From Rugalucina vietnamica (taxonomy: Eukaryota; Mollusca; Bivalvia; Lucinida; Lucinidae), in contig OZ024872.1 of assembly GCA_964017185.1 (NCBI GenBank), positions 45,408,188 to 45,472,187 of the forward strand: DNA of 64,000 nt, read 5' to 3'. The notes beneath the pieces were generated by a model that was not told the origin of the DNA, did not search any database, and was given only the letters and a program-made list of their open reading frames with translations. This document shows, piece by piece, positions 43,327-53,900 of the stretch (its first letter is position 1; every line of letters begins with the position of its first letter). The position numbers and the translations under genes are program-made.

Positions 43327-44090
43327 AGACGTATAGGTTATAACTTGAATGTTATGCGAAAGTCTGCATGCTTAGTTTTCAACCCAGTCATGGTTGATAA
43401 CTATGCTGCCTTCTTTAATTGCACGCCAGTGGGTCGGGCGTCAGACTCTATGATGGCCCCGACTTAAAGCTATTCATTTTAGTTGGTTGGGGCCGGAGCT
43501 TCTTGTCTGTTGCTTGGCGGCCTCCGGGGTCCAACTTGTGTTTTTCTTTTGCTCCGGAGTTAGTAGGTTATTCGGCGCCCAGAGATCTCCATCGTGGGGC
43601 AGCGTACTGAAATCTGTGAGTCCTGGAGTTTGATTTTCATCAGGATGTTTATCATGATTTATTTGTTTGTTCTTGATGATTCATTGACTAGTTAGAGATT
43701 CACCACGAGGACCGAAGAACTAACTAAATGTTATTAACCACTGCAGAAGCTGAGGGCGAGGTTATGGCCATGTAAAACCGGTTTAAGCCTCCCAGTAACT
43801 TTGTGTTACTGATCGTTCCAAGGCGACACTTCTGTGGTGGTTCTTTTTGTTTCATGACATGGTATTTAAAATTTTGTGCTGTTGGTGCCTTATGTATGTT
43901 TTCATATATTTAGTTAAGTTTAGGTAACTGAGTGGCCACCTATTGGGAAAATGGCTGCTCATTCGGCTCACTATATGTTTTCATGGTATTAGTACCTAAT
44001 TGCTAATTTAGTTTTTTCCCGCCTCGGTTTTTGGAGTGGGAATCATTTTCTGATTGCGCTTTTCCTGATCTTTGCCTGCTTGTACCTTTT
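43327..44090 (+). repeat. 5'-truncated Penelope copy in unit 1
   Basis: Starts abruptly at CAGACGTATAGGTTATAACT, equivalent to 37,614 in the longer copy, then gives the last RT residues (NCTPVGRASDSMMAPT) and the whole tail. Only the last few dozen residues of the RT are encoded. The copy in unit 2 is 51,271-52,034. Confidence 0.75.
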
Positions 44091-44091
44091 T

Positions 44092-44282
44092 ACGTGAGAA
44101 AACCAACAATTTGGGGTTCGGAAATGGTCCGACACAAACCAGACTGTACAGTCACAAAAGCAGGCTAGAAGCTTGATTTGGATTTAAGTAGGAGGGGATT
44201 CGTACTATCTTTGTAGCTTAAGCAAAGGCGCCTTTGTGTTCGCATATGCAAATTGTTTCTTCTCTTATGCGGCGGTCCATAT
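44092..44282 (+). mobile_element. M1-family MITE in unit 1
   Basis: ACGTGAGAAAACCAACAATT, GGTCCGACACAAACCAGACT and the end TATGCGGCGGTCCATAT. The inner hairpin is reduced. The left TIR is separated from the body by the Penelope copy. Unit 2 copy: 52,036-52,226. Confidence 0.7.
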
Positions 44283-44879
44283 TAGAAATACTCTGCTGGA
44301 ACATTGTCTCATTCTATTTACATCATTTAATTAGAGATCATTAACAGTTTCCTGGAAATCGACAGCCTTATTCTAATTTAATAAATGCTTCCAGAGTTAT
44401 GGCTAAGTTGTTTTTCATTTTGGAATTTGTTCTTAATTTTCCCTGACGACTCTGGTTATGCCCATCAATGCCTCTTGTCGCATTGCTTTCCCTTGCTTTA
44501 CATATTTGTGCTTCATAGTGACATGGACTAGCATGAATTGAGTTTAATATACTTTTATACTTTTCACAGTATTTCATTTACAGCGAAGTGGTCCTTAAGT
44601 AAGAATAGAACGCCCAGGAATATAACACCCCATCCCAGGCACCAGGCGGGAAATAAATGGCATGGGGGTATAAAATGCTGTATAAGCTTCTCAGTGAAAT
44701 TTTGATACTAATTCCTGTCTGCCCACCACTCCTATATATTATTACTAAGCTATCCGTTAGACATAAAAGGAATTGACGAAGAAGGAAAAAGTAAATAATG
44801 ACCAGATATGGCGCTATCATAAAGAAATTCCCGCCCAAAATACTGAAATGGGAAAATAACTTAATCGACCATAAGGTAC

Positions 44880-45060
44880 TTATACTAAGGGAACATATCG
44901 TAAGCCGACTGAGCAGCCATTTCCCAATACGCGGCCAGTCAACTAAGCTAAATAAATGAAAACATACATACGGTGTAAACAGCACAAAAATTCAACACCA
45001 TAATATCAAAAATAAAACAATTTGAAACACAACAGAAGGATTGCTTTGGAACGATCATAA
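44880..45060 (-). repeat. Inverted Penelope tail fragment
   Basis: CATATCGTAAGCCGACTGAG, GAAAACATACATACGG and TTGGAACGATCAT are the tail sequence in reverse. The unit 2 copy is about 7,944 bp further on. Confidence 0.55.
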
Positions 45061-45412
45061 ATGTACAGTCGGGCTTAAATCGATTGAAGTCGTTTGAAAA
45101 TGTTGACGAACGACGGGTACAAATGTACTTGCTTTTCCAATAAGCTCACCCATGAGCTTCACGTGTATAAGAAGCATGTTCTCTCTACATTTACGGATTA
45201 AGACGGTGACGGTCACGGAGCTCGAACTTCGGTTGAAATCAAGCCATAAATCAGGGTCGTCTCAAAACCAAACTAACTAATAAATAGTGAAATGACATTT
45301 TATGTGTAGGCCTACATAATTCACATTATTAAACCAATCTGTTTCTTTCACACACAAGACCAGCACATATTCACAGCTGAGAAACACGTTGTATTGTTAA
45401 AATACAAATCGA

Positions 45413-45811
45413 TAAATGATCGGGTGACGCACAATGAAATTCTGTCAAGAGTTGAGATGAGAAATTCGAGTTTTTCCCTATAACGTTTACTCAAATGACT
45501 GACAGATAGGTGCAGGCAATGAGGAAATTGAGTATTTATTGAATGAAAGTAACATAAGGAATCCAGGTCATTTAGTTTTCGCAAACACTTCCGCCCCATG
45601 ATTATATACTAAGTCCAAAACAGTAACATTGAAGTGTTTGCGAAAACGAAATAACCGGGATTTTTTATGTTATTTTCTTTCAATAAATGTTCAATTTCTG
45701 TATTGCCTGCACCATTTATCCGTCAGTAGAAGAAACGCTGTAGGAGAAAACTCGAAAATCTAACCTCAACTGCGTTCTCATTGTAGTGTGTATAACCCGA
45801 TCATTTATCCG
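45413..45811. mobile_element. R2-family palindromic MITE, complete
   Basis: The ends GATAAATGATCGGGT and ACCCGATCATTTATC are inverted. Long arms of about 150 bp face each other across a short centre near 45,600-45,625 (GTTTTCGCAAACACTTCC on one side, GAAGTGTTTGCGAAAAC on the other). Unit 2 copy: 53,357-53,755. Confidence 0.75.
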
Positions 45812-46742
45812 TTTGTATATAAACAATACCACGTGATTGTCAGTAGTGATATTGACACAACGTCACAACGCGGGGCAACGCCCAACGACGGTGTCTTCAT
45901 ACCGTCCCAACAGCCCGATATTCTTTAAGTTCTGCTATTACATGTTCGACACAAATACGATAACGCTGGATAATTCTATTCAATCTTCGACACTGTATTC
46001 GTTGGAGTGCATTTCTTTTGTCTCATCTGGACAGCTGAATACGGTGTCACAATTGGATGCCTGTTACTGAGGATATTTCTTATCCGCCAAAATCATACAT
46101 TCGTTTGGAAATGGTAAATCAGTGCAAATTTTTGGATTTAACGTAAACTGTTGGGCATCATTAAGATGCCCAATGAACCCACACTCAATGTACCTTATTT
46201 GTCCGTCCACAATTGTCTACAATTATCTATGAATGTATGGAGTGGTACTTTCTATGGCCAGAATAAAGTTGTTGGGGCTCATTGCTAGGCCTACATATTT
46301 CGTGTGAAAATAGCATCGTAACCATAGCAACACAAGTAAAACTCTATCCTGTGGCGACAGAGAATATGCATACCTTATGCGAATGTACAGAAAGGGATCT
46401 AACTGAAGAAGGTTTCAGGCGAAAATAATGGTAGCGGTGGAAATTTGAAACGGAAGCTATAAGAATCTTCATCATAAGCAAATAGCCAACATAGGATCGG
46501 GTGACAAGCGTTTAAAACATAACAAGGATATACACAGTATTCTGTGTGGTGTGATGGGGGTTGTCGGACCCAAGTTGGTAGAAAAGTCTGAATGGTATTC
46601 TTGGTTTGACGATCCATATTGTCTGCAAACGAACATGAAGATTCATTCTCGATTGAGTTTGCAGAAATTTTGCGGCGGTAAAAACGGTCAAGTCAGCAAC
46701 AGTTTTGTAAGGCAACATTTCCGCTGCAGCATTTGCTGCTAA

Positions 46743-47400
46743 AAGCCCCTATCTTACTGGAATGCGACAACCGGAGACTAGTTCGCGAATATTTCGCGAC
46801 AAAGATTAACGATATAAACACAATTTTCATGTTGCAGTCTCATTATATAGACATTTTTGCGACAAATTCCCGAACTTCGGTCTAATTTTGAAAATATATC
46901 TCGCGACTTTCCCGCGAATGTATGTTATTTTCATTTTTGATTCGTACGACAGTCGCGCGACATTCGTACCATTGTCGCTAAGTTTAATTTTCTCGCCAAA
47001 TAGTCGCGAGTTTTTCGCATGTTGTCTCAAGACTGCCGCGCGACCGTCATGCGACATTCGTACGAGTGTCGCGAAAATTTCGCATTGTAAATTCGCTAAA
47101 ATTTCGCGGCGATCGTCGTGACACTCGCACGAACGTCGTGCGACCGTCGCACGACAGTCGCGCGACAGTCTTGCGAATTTTAGTGGCTTAAAATTCGCAC
47201 AAAATTTTTAAACATGTTTAAAACCTTCGCGACCAGTTCGCGACTAGTTCGCGACACGTGAAAATTCTCACGACACTCGTGCACTGTGGCATGTCGTGCG
47301 AAAGTGCCGCGACTAAATTCGCGAAACAGTCGCGAGGAATTCGCATGCCAATCCCCGGCCCCCTTAGGGTCGGGGATAGCAGGGACATAGCGGGGCTTAA
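46743..47400. mobile_element. TCGCGA-motif element
   Basis: From 46,770 to 47,340 the sequence is filled with TCGCGAC, GTCGCGCGAC, TTCGCG, CGACAGTCG and ACATTCGTACG words in both orientations. Possible weak TIRs are AAGCCCCTATCTTACTGG and its loose inverse near 47,378-47,396. A GC-rich stretch (ATCCCCGGCCCCCTTAGGGT) follows. Unit 2 copy: about 54,687-55,344. Open frames within are not genes. Confidence 0.6.
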
Positions 47401-47568
47401 GTGCCGGGATTTAATCTCCGTTGAATAGAGGAGAGCCAGCCTGAGCCGTCGGACGCCGACAACGGAAACGTCCATTGTAAGGAATCATAAGAGAAAACCA
47501 AGTGGCATATTATAAGTTCATTACAAAAAAAAAAGTACCAAAGCTCATGCAAATGTTTGGTGTTGTTC

Positions 47569-48058
47569 ACGGGGACCCAACTGTTAATCGTGATTATTGA
47601 TGCGACGTGGAATGTTAATGCATGCTATTATGAAGTTTCGTATGCGTCGGCGAGTTTGTTACGAATGCGACACTCCACATCCTCTGTCATTGGACGGTAA
47701 GTACCACATGTTTTGCTCTCGCGAAAATAAACAAAGCCGAGTTTACAAAATCGGCGTCCACTATGATCTGCAAAAATCTTCTATGTTCCCACTTGAAGTC
47801 AACTGGAATACTTATGGCACTTGTGTTTTTCAGTTTATGGTTTATAAAGTTGACAGGTAGATACAAGATTGCCACGAAAACTCATTACATTCTTAAAGTC
47901 CTTTTGTTTTTCTAATTCTTGACCGTAAATTAAAAAAGTGTAACACAGTCTTGTGGTGTCTTTAATATTGAAATATGTATCAAAATGGCTTTGTAAATGC
48001 ACACTTATATACTGAGCGTGAAAAACAGTAAGATAAGCATCTTTCGTATGCATCGTAG
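47569..48058 (+). repeat. Left arm of a 490-bp inverted repeat around the 21-bp array
   Basis: ACGGGGACCCAACTGTTAAT through TACTGAGCGTGAAAAACAGT to TATGCATCGTAGAT is repeated inverted at 50,188-50,684, with visible divergence. It contains an 87-codon frame (47,597-47,860) with CYEC and FCSRE and a strong internal donor GACG/GTAAGT; the inverted arm keeps both. Unit 2 arms are 55,513-56,002 and 58,132-58,628. Confidence 0.7.
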
Positions 48059-48624
48059 ATTTTGTTAAAATTTAATATGCGACAAAGAAATGCATCGTGG
48101 AAGATTGAGACCGATGAATCAGTAACATTAAATAGCAAATGTTACGATATGGAGACATTGATGCATTTTCTTCGATTAATATTTTCTAGATACATGTTAA
48201 AGGGGTCAACCATGTTTTATACTGTACGTACTCGTATTAACATTTGCAGAGGCTGGAGAAAGTTGTTTTAGCCTAAGGCCGAGGGTTCAAAGGGCTCTCG
48301 AAAGACTCTTCTAATTGCAATAAAATAACCATAGTTGATCGCTGTTCTTGTTCAACACATCATTCCCATGGAAAACTGACTGACAACCGCACCTAAAAAC
48401 CGCACAAATCCCTTTAATTCTTTTGTTTTCTCTCCCCCCCCCCCACCCCCGCTTTTCAAAATGCATGGAGCCACCGATATTAAATGATCAAATATTATTT
48501 GGTTTAGCCTTAGTGGTCATTCAATGTTAGGAAACATATTACCTATGTCACTGATATGCCCGAAAATGAGTTGCTGTTTCGAGGCAAGAAGTCACTCGAA
48601 TGTTGACAAAGCAATATCAGAAAA

Positions 48625-49976
48625 CTACGGAAGAGCATTAGAGCCAGGTATTTTTTTTTTTAATTTTGAAATTTCGAGTTATTAAGTCGAAATTTCGACT
48701 TAGTAACTCGAAATTTCGACTTACTATCTCGAAATTTCGACTTATTATCTCGAAATTTCGACTAAGTAACTCGAAATTTCGACTTACTAACTCGAAATTT
48801 CGACTTATTATCTCGCAATTTCGACATAGTAACTCGAAATTTCGACTTAATAACTCGAAATTTCGACTTGGTAACTCGAAATTTCGACTTACTATTTCGA
48901 AATTTCGACTTACTATCTCGAAATTTCGACTTATTATCTCGAAATTTCGACATAGTAACTCGAAATTTCGACTTAGTAACTCGAAATTTCGACTTACTAT
49001 CTTGAAATTTTGACTTATTATCTCGAAATTTCGACATAGTAACTAGAAATTTCGACTTGGTAACTCGAAATTTCGACTTACTATTTCGAAATTTCGACTT
49101 ATTATCTCGAAATTTCGTCTTAGTAACTCGAAATTTCGACTTACTATCTCGAAATTTCGACTTACTATCTCGAAATTTCGACTTATTATCTCGAAATTTC
49201 GACATAGTAACTCGAAATTTCGACTTAATAACTCAAAATTTCGACTTGGTAACTCGAAATTTCGACTTACTATTTCGAAATTTCGACTTATTATCTCGAA
49301 ATTTCGACTTAGTTACTCGAAATTTCGACTTACTATCTCGAAATTTCGACTTACTATCTCGAAATTTCGACTTATTATCTCGAAATTTCGACATAGTAAC
49401 TCGAAATTTCGACTTACTATCTCGAAATTTCGACTTATTATCTCGAAATTTCGACTTAATAACTCGAAATTTCGACTTGGTAACTCGAAAGTTCGACTTA
49501 CTATCTATTACAGGAAACTGGCGTACAGTAGAGTAAATAAGTCGAAATTTCGAGATCTAGTAAGTCGAAATTTCGAGTTACTAAGTCGAAATTTCGAGTT
49601 ACTTAGTCGAAACTTCGAGATAGTAAGTCGAAATTTCGAGTTATTAAGTCGAAATTTCGAGATAATAAGTCGAAATTTCGAGATAGTAAGTCGAAATTTC
49701 GAGTTATTAAGTCGAAATTTCGAGATAGTAAGTCGAAATTTCGAGTTATTAAGTCGAAATTTCGAGATAATAAGTCGAAATTTCGATATAGTAAGTCGAA
49801 ATTTCGAGTTATTAAGTCGAAATTTCGAGAAAATAAGTCGAAATTTCGATATAGTAAGTCGAAATTTCGAGTTACTAATTCGAAATTTCGAGTTACTAAG
49901 TCGAAATTTCGACTTAATAACTCGAAATTTCAAAATTAAAAAAAAAAAATTACCTGGCCCTAATACTCTTCCGTAG
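48625..49976. mobile_element. 1.35-kb TIR element made of 21-bp CGAAATTTCG units
   Basis: The TIR starts CTACGGAAGAGCATTAGAGC, then CAGGTA, a T-run and AATTTTGAAATTTCGAG; the inverse ends CTCTTCCGTAG at 49,976. AAAA flanks both sides. Between lie about 40 units in one sense (48,668-49,506) and about 18 in the other (49,540-49,930). Each unit is 21 bp: the palindrome CGAAATTTCG plus a spacer such as ACTTACTATCT. Because 21 is a multiple of three, long frames with seven-residue repeats (SKFRLTI, RNFDLLS) open on both strands; they are not genes. Confidence 0.85.
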
Positions 49977-50187
49977 AAAACCACTCTGTGATCTCATTCA
50001 AAATAAAAGTGGCACATGCTTTGAAGCTCGCTCAACGAAGTACATGTAGTACAAGGAAAAAATACATCATGCAATAATGCTCTTGATAAAAGCTCAAGTT
50101 ATGCTTCTGCATTGACGTAAATAACTTTTGTAAGAGCACAACAAAATGCTAATTCTTCCATGACTCATTCTAGTAGTACGTACCTTT

Positions 50188-50684
50188 ATCTTCGATGCAT
50201 ACAAAAGATACTTATCTTACTGCTTTTCACGCTCAGTAGATAAATGTGCATTTACAAAGCCATTTTAATACATATTTCAATAAAGACACCCATAGGACTG
50301 TGTTATACTTCTTAGTTTACGACCAAGAATTAGAAAAACAAAAGGACTTTAAGAATGTAATGTGTATTCGTGGCAATCTTGTATCTACCTGTCAACTTTA
50401 TAAACCATTAGCTGAAAAACACAAGTGCCGTAAGTATTCCAATTGACTTCAAGTGGGAATATAGAAGAATTTTGAAGATCATAGTGGACGCCGATTTTGT
50501 AAACTCGGCTTTGTTTATTTTCACGAGAGCAAAACATGTGATACTTACCGTCCAAGGACAGAGGATGTGGATTGTCGCATTCGTAACGAACTCGCCGACG
50601 CATACGAAACTTCATAATGGCTTGCATTAACATTCCACGTCGCTTCAATAATTACGATTAACAGTTGGGTCCCCGTGTTGTTAG
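50188..50684 (-). repeat. Right arm of the 490-bp inverted repeat
   Basis: Reverse complement of 47,569-48,058 with scattered substitutions. A further short stretch (ACGGTGACGGT, CAGGTCGTCTCAAAA) at 50,790-50,870 mirrors 45,190-45,270, so the old palindrome was longer and has been broken by insertions. Confidence 0.7.
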
Positions 50685-50937
50685 TCAGAATAAAAGTAAA
50701 AATCATTTCAAATTGTTGTCTTACATGCGCACTCCTACAAACAAATAAATTAATTGTTTTGCCTATATAAACTGATTTTACAAAAATTCTTTTGAGACGA
50801 CCTGGTATTTTAAGCGAAGTCCGAGCTCTGTCACCGTCACCGTCTTAGTCCGTAAATGTCTAATAAACACCAAGATTATGAAATAAGCTGTCAGCATCAC
50901 GCAGCGTTTGTTTCAGACAGTTAACCCATATTTGACG

Positions 50938-53900
50938 AGTGGGTGGGGTAACAAAATGACGTCTGAAAAAAATCTGCACCACTTTTGTTTCTGGCTTCCA
51001 CCCTTATTTAACTTCTATATAGTTATACTTTTGCCTGGTACCAAAGAAATTTTTCTACCAGACGGGTTGAAAAGATTTTTACTCCAGCTCGCCAGCCCTC
51101 TGACTAAAGTGTTTCTCAACTGTGAACATCGCGAAAAATTAAAGAACATCCGCCAAGGAGCGTACGTGCGTTATAGATATTCAGAAATAATATAAATTTA
51201 ATACTTTTAAACATGTTTAAAGTAATTGCTCTTTCTGCATAGTTATGCGATCTTTGATATGAGCCTTTACAGACGTATAGGTTATAACTTGAATGTTATG
51301 CGAAAGTCTGCATGCTTAGTTTTCAACCCAGTCATGGTTGATAACTATGCTGCCTTCTTTAATTGCACGCCAGTGGGTCGGGCGTCAGACTCTATGATGG
51401 CCCCGACTTAAAGCTATTCATTTTAGTTGGTTGGGGCCGGAGCTTCTTGTCTGTTGCTTGGCGGCCTCCGGGGTCCAACTTGTGTTTTTCTTTTGCTCCG
51501 GAGTTAGTAGGTTATTCGGCGCCCAGAGATCTCCATCGTGGGGCAGCGTACTGAAATCTGTGAGTCCTGGAGTTTGATTTTCATCAGGATGTTTATCATG
51601 ATTTATTTGTTTGTTCTTGATGATTCATTGACTAGTTAGAGATTCACCACGAGGACCGAAGAACTAACTAAATGTTATTAACCACTGCAGAAGCTGAGGG
51701 CGAGGTTATGGCCATGTAAAACCGGTTTAAGCCTCCCAGTAACTTTGTGTTACTGATCGTTCCAAGGCGACACTTCTGTGGTGGTTCTTTTTGTTTCATG
51801 ACATGGTATTTAAAATTTTGTGCTGTTGGTGCCTTATGTATGTTTTCATATATTTAGTTAAGTTTAGGTAACTGAGTGGCCACCTATTGGGAAAATGGCT
51901 GCTCATTCGGCTCACTATATGTTTTCATGGTATTAGTACCTAATTGCTAATTTAGTTTTTTCCCGCCTCGGTTTTTGGAGTGGGAATCATTTTCTGATTG
52001 CGCTTTTCCTGATCTTTGCCTGCTTGTACCTTTTTACGTGAGAAAACCAACAATTTGGGGTTCGGAAATGGTCCGACACAAACCAGACTGTACAGTCACA
52101 AAAGCAGGCTAGAAGCTTGATTTGGATTTAAGTAGGAGGGGATTCGTACTATCTTTGTAGCTTAAGCAAAGGCGCCTTTGTGTTCGCATATGCAAATTGT
52201 TTCTTCTCTTATGCGGCGGTCCATATTAGAAATACTCTGCTGGAACATTGTCTCATTCTATTTACATCATTTAATTAGAGATCATTAACAGTTTCCTGGA
52301 AATCGACAGCCTTATTCTAATTTAATAAATGCTTCCAGAGTTATGGCTAAGTTGTTTTTCATTTTGGAATTTGTTCTTAATTTTCCCTGACGACTCTGGT
52401 TATGCCCATCAATGCCTCTTGTCGCATTGCTTTCCCTTGCTTTACATATTTGTGCTTCATAGTGACATGGACTAGCATGAATTGAGTTTAATATACTTTT
52501 ATACTTTTCACAGTATTTCATTTACAGCGAAGTGGTCCTTAAGTAAGAATAGAACGCCCAGGAATATAACACCCCATCCCAGGCACCAGGCGGGAAATAA
52601 ATGGCATGGGGGTATAAAATGCTGTATAAGCTTCTCAGTGAAATTTTGATACTAATTCCTGTCTGCCCACCACTCCTATATATTATTACTAAGCTATCCG
52701 TTAGACATAAAAGGAATTGACGAAGAAGGAAAAAGTAAATAATGACCAGATATGGCGCTATCATAAAGAAATTCCCGCCCAAAATACTGAAATGGGAAAA
52801 TAACTTAATCGACCATAAGGTACTTATACTAAGGGAACATATCGTAAGCCGACTGAGCAGCCATTTCCCAATACGCGGCCAGTCAACTAAGCTAAATAAA
52901 TGAAAACATACATACGGTGTAAACAGCACAAAAATTCAACACCATAATATCAAAAATAAAACAATTTGAAACACAACAGAAGGATTGCTTTGGAACGATC
53001 ATAAATGTACAGTCGGGCTTAAATCGATTGAAGTCGTTTGAAAATGTTGACGAACGACGGGTACAAATGTACTTGCTTTTCCAATAAGCTCACCCATGAG
53101 CTTCACGTGTATAAGAAGCATGTTCTCTCTACATTTACGGATTAAGACGGTGACGGTCACGGAGCTCGAACTTCGGTTGAAATCAAGCCATAAATCAGGG
53201 TCGTCTCAAAACCAAACTAACTAATAAATAGTGAAATGACATTTTATGTGTAGGCCTACATAATTCACATTATTAAACCAATCTGTTTCTTTCACACACA
53301 AGACCAGCACATATTCACAGCTGAGAAACACGTTGTATTGTTAAAATACAAATCGATAAATGATCGGGTGACGCACAATGAAATTCTGTCAAGAGTTGAG
53401 ATGAGAAATTCGAGTTTTTCCCTATAACGTTTACTCAAATGACTGACAGATAGGTGCAGGCAATGAGGAAATTGAGTATTTATTGAATGAAAGTAACATA
53501 AGGAATCCAGGTCATTTAGTTTTCGCAAACACTTCCGCCCCATGATTATATACTAAGTCCAAAACAGTAACATTGAAGTGTTTGCGAAAACGAAATAACC
53601 GGGATTTTTTATGTTATTTTCTTTCAATAAATGTTCAATTTCTGTATTGCCTGCACCATTTATCCGTCAGTAGAAGAAACGCTGTAGGAGAAAACTCGAA
53701 AATCTAACCTCAACTGCGTTCTCATTGTAGTGTGTATAACCCGATCATTTATCCGTTTGTATATAAACAATACCACGTGATTGTCAGTAGTGATATTGAC
53801 ACAACGTCACAACGCGGGGCAACGCCCAACGACGGTGTCTTCATACCGTCCCAACAGCCCGATATTCTTTAAGTTCTGCTATTACATGTTCGACACAAAT

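Larger units (their letters stand above)
42994..50937 (+). repeat. Tandem duplication unit 1 (7,944 bp)
   Basis: Every landmark recurs 7,943-7,944 bp downstream, from AGTGGGTGGGGTAAC (42,994 / 50,938) to GTTAACCCATATTTGACG (50,920 / 58,864). The known differences are one substitution near 43,193 (TAAAAG against TTAAAG at 51,137) and length changes in homopolymer runs. A 5-bp AGTGG lies at both outer breakpoints and at the junction. No host gene is recognised inside. Confidence 0.93.

Noticed and set aside
48660..49945. CRISPR-like array
   Set aside because: The units are contiguous 21-bp tandem repeats with a few recurring spacer types, not repeats with unique spacers, and the context is a eukaryotic TIR element.
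48666..49984. Long frames with seven-residue repeats on both strands (SKFRLTI, RNFDLLS), repeated at 56,609-57,876
   Set aside because: They follow from a 21-bp repeat that is a multiple of three; similar frames open on both strands, with no start context, domain or splice support.
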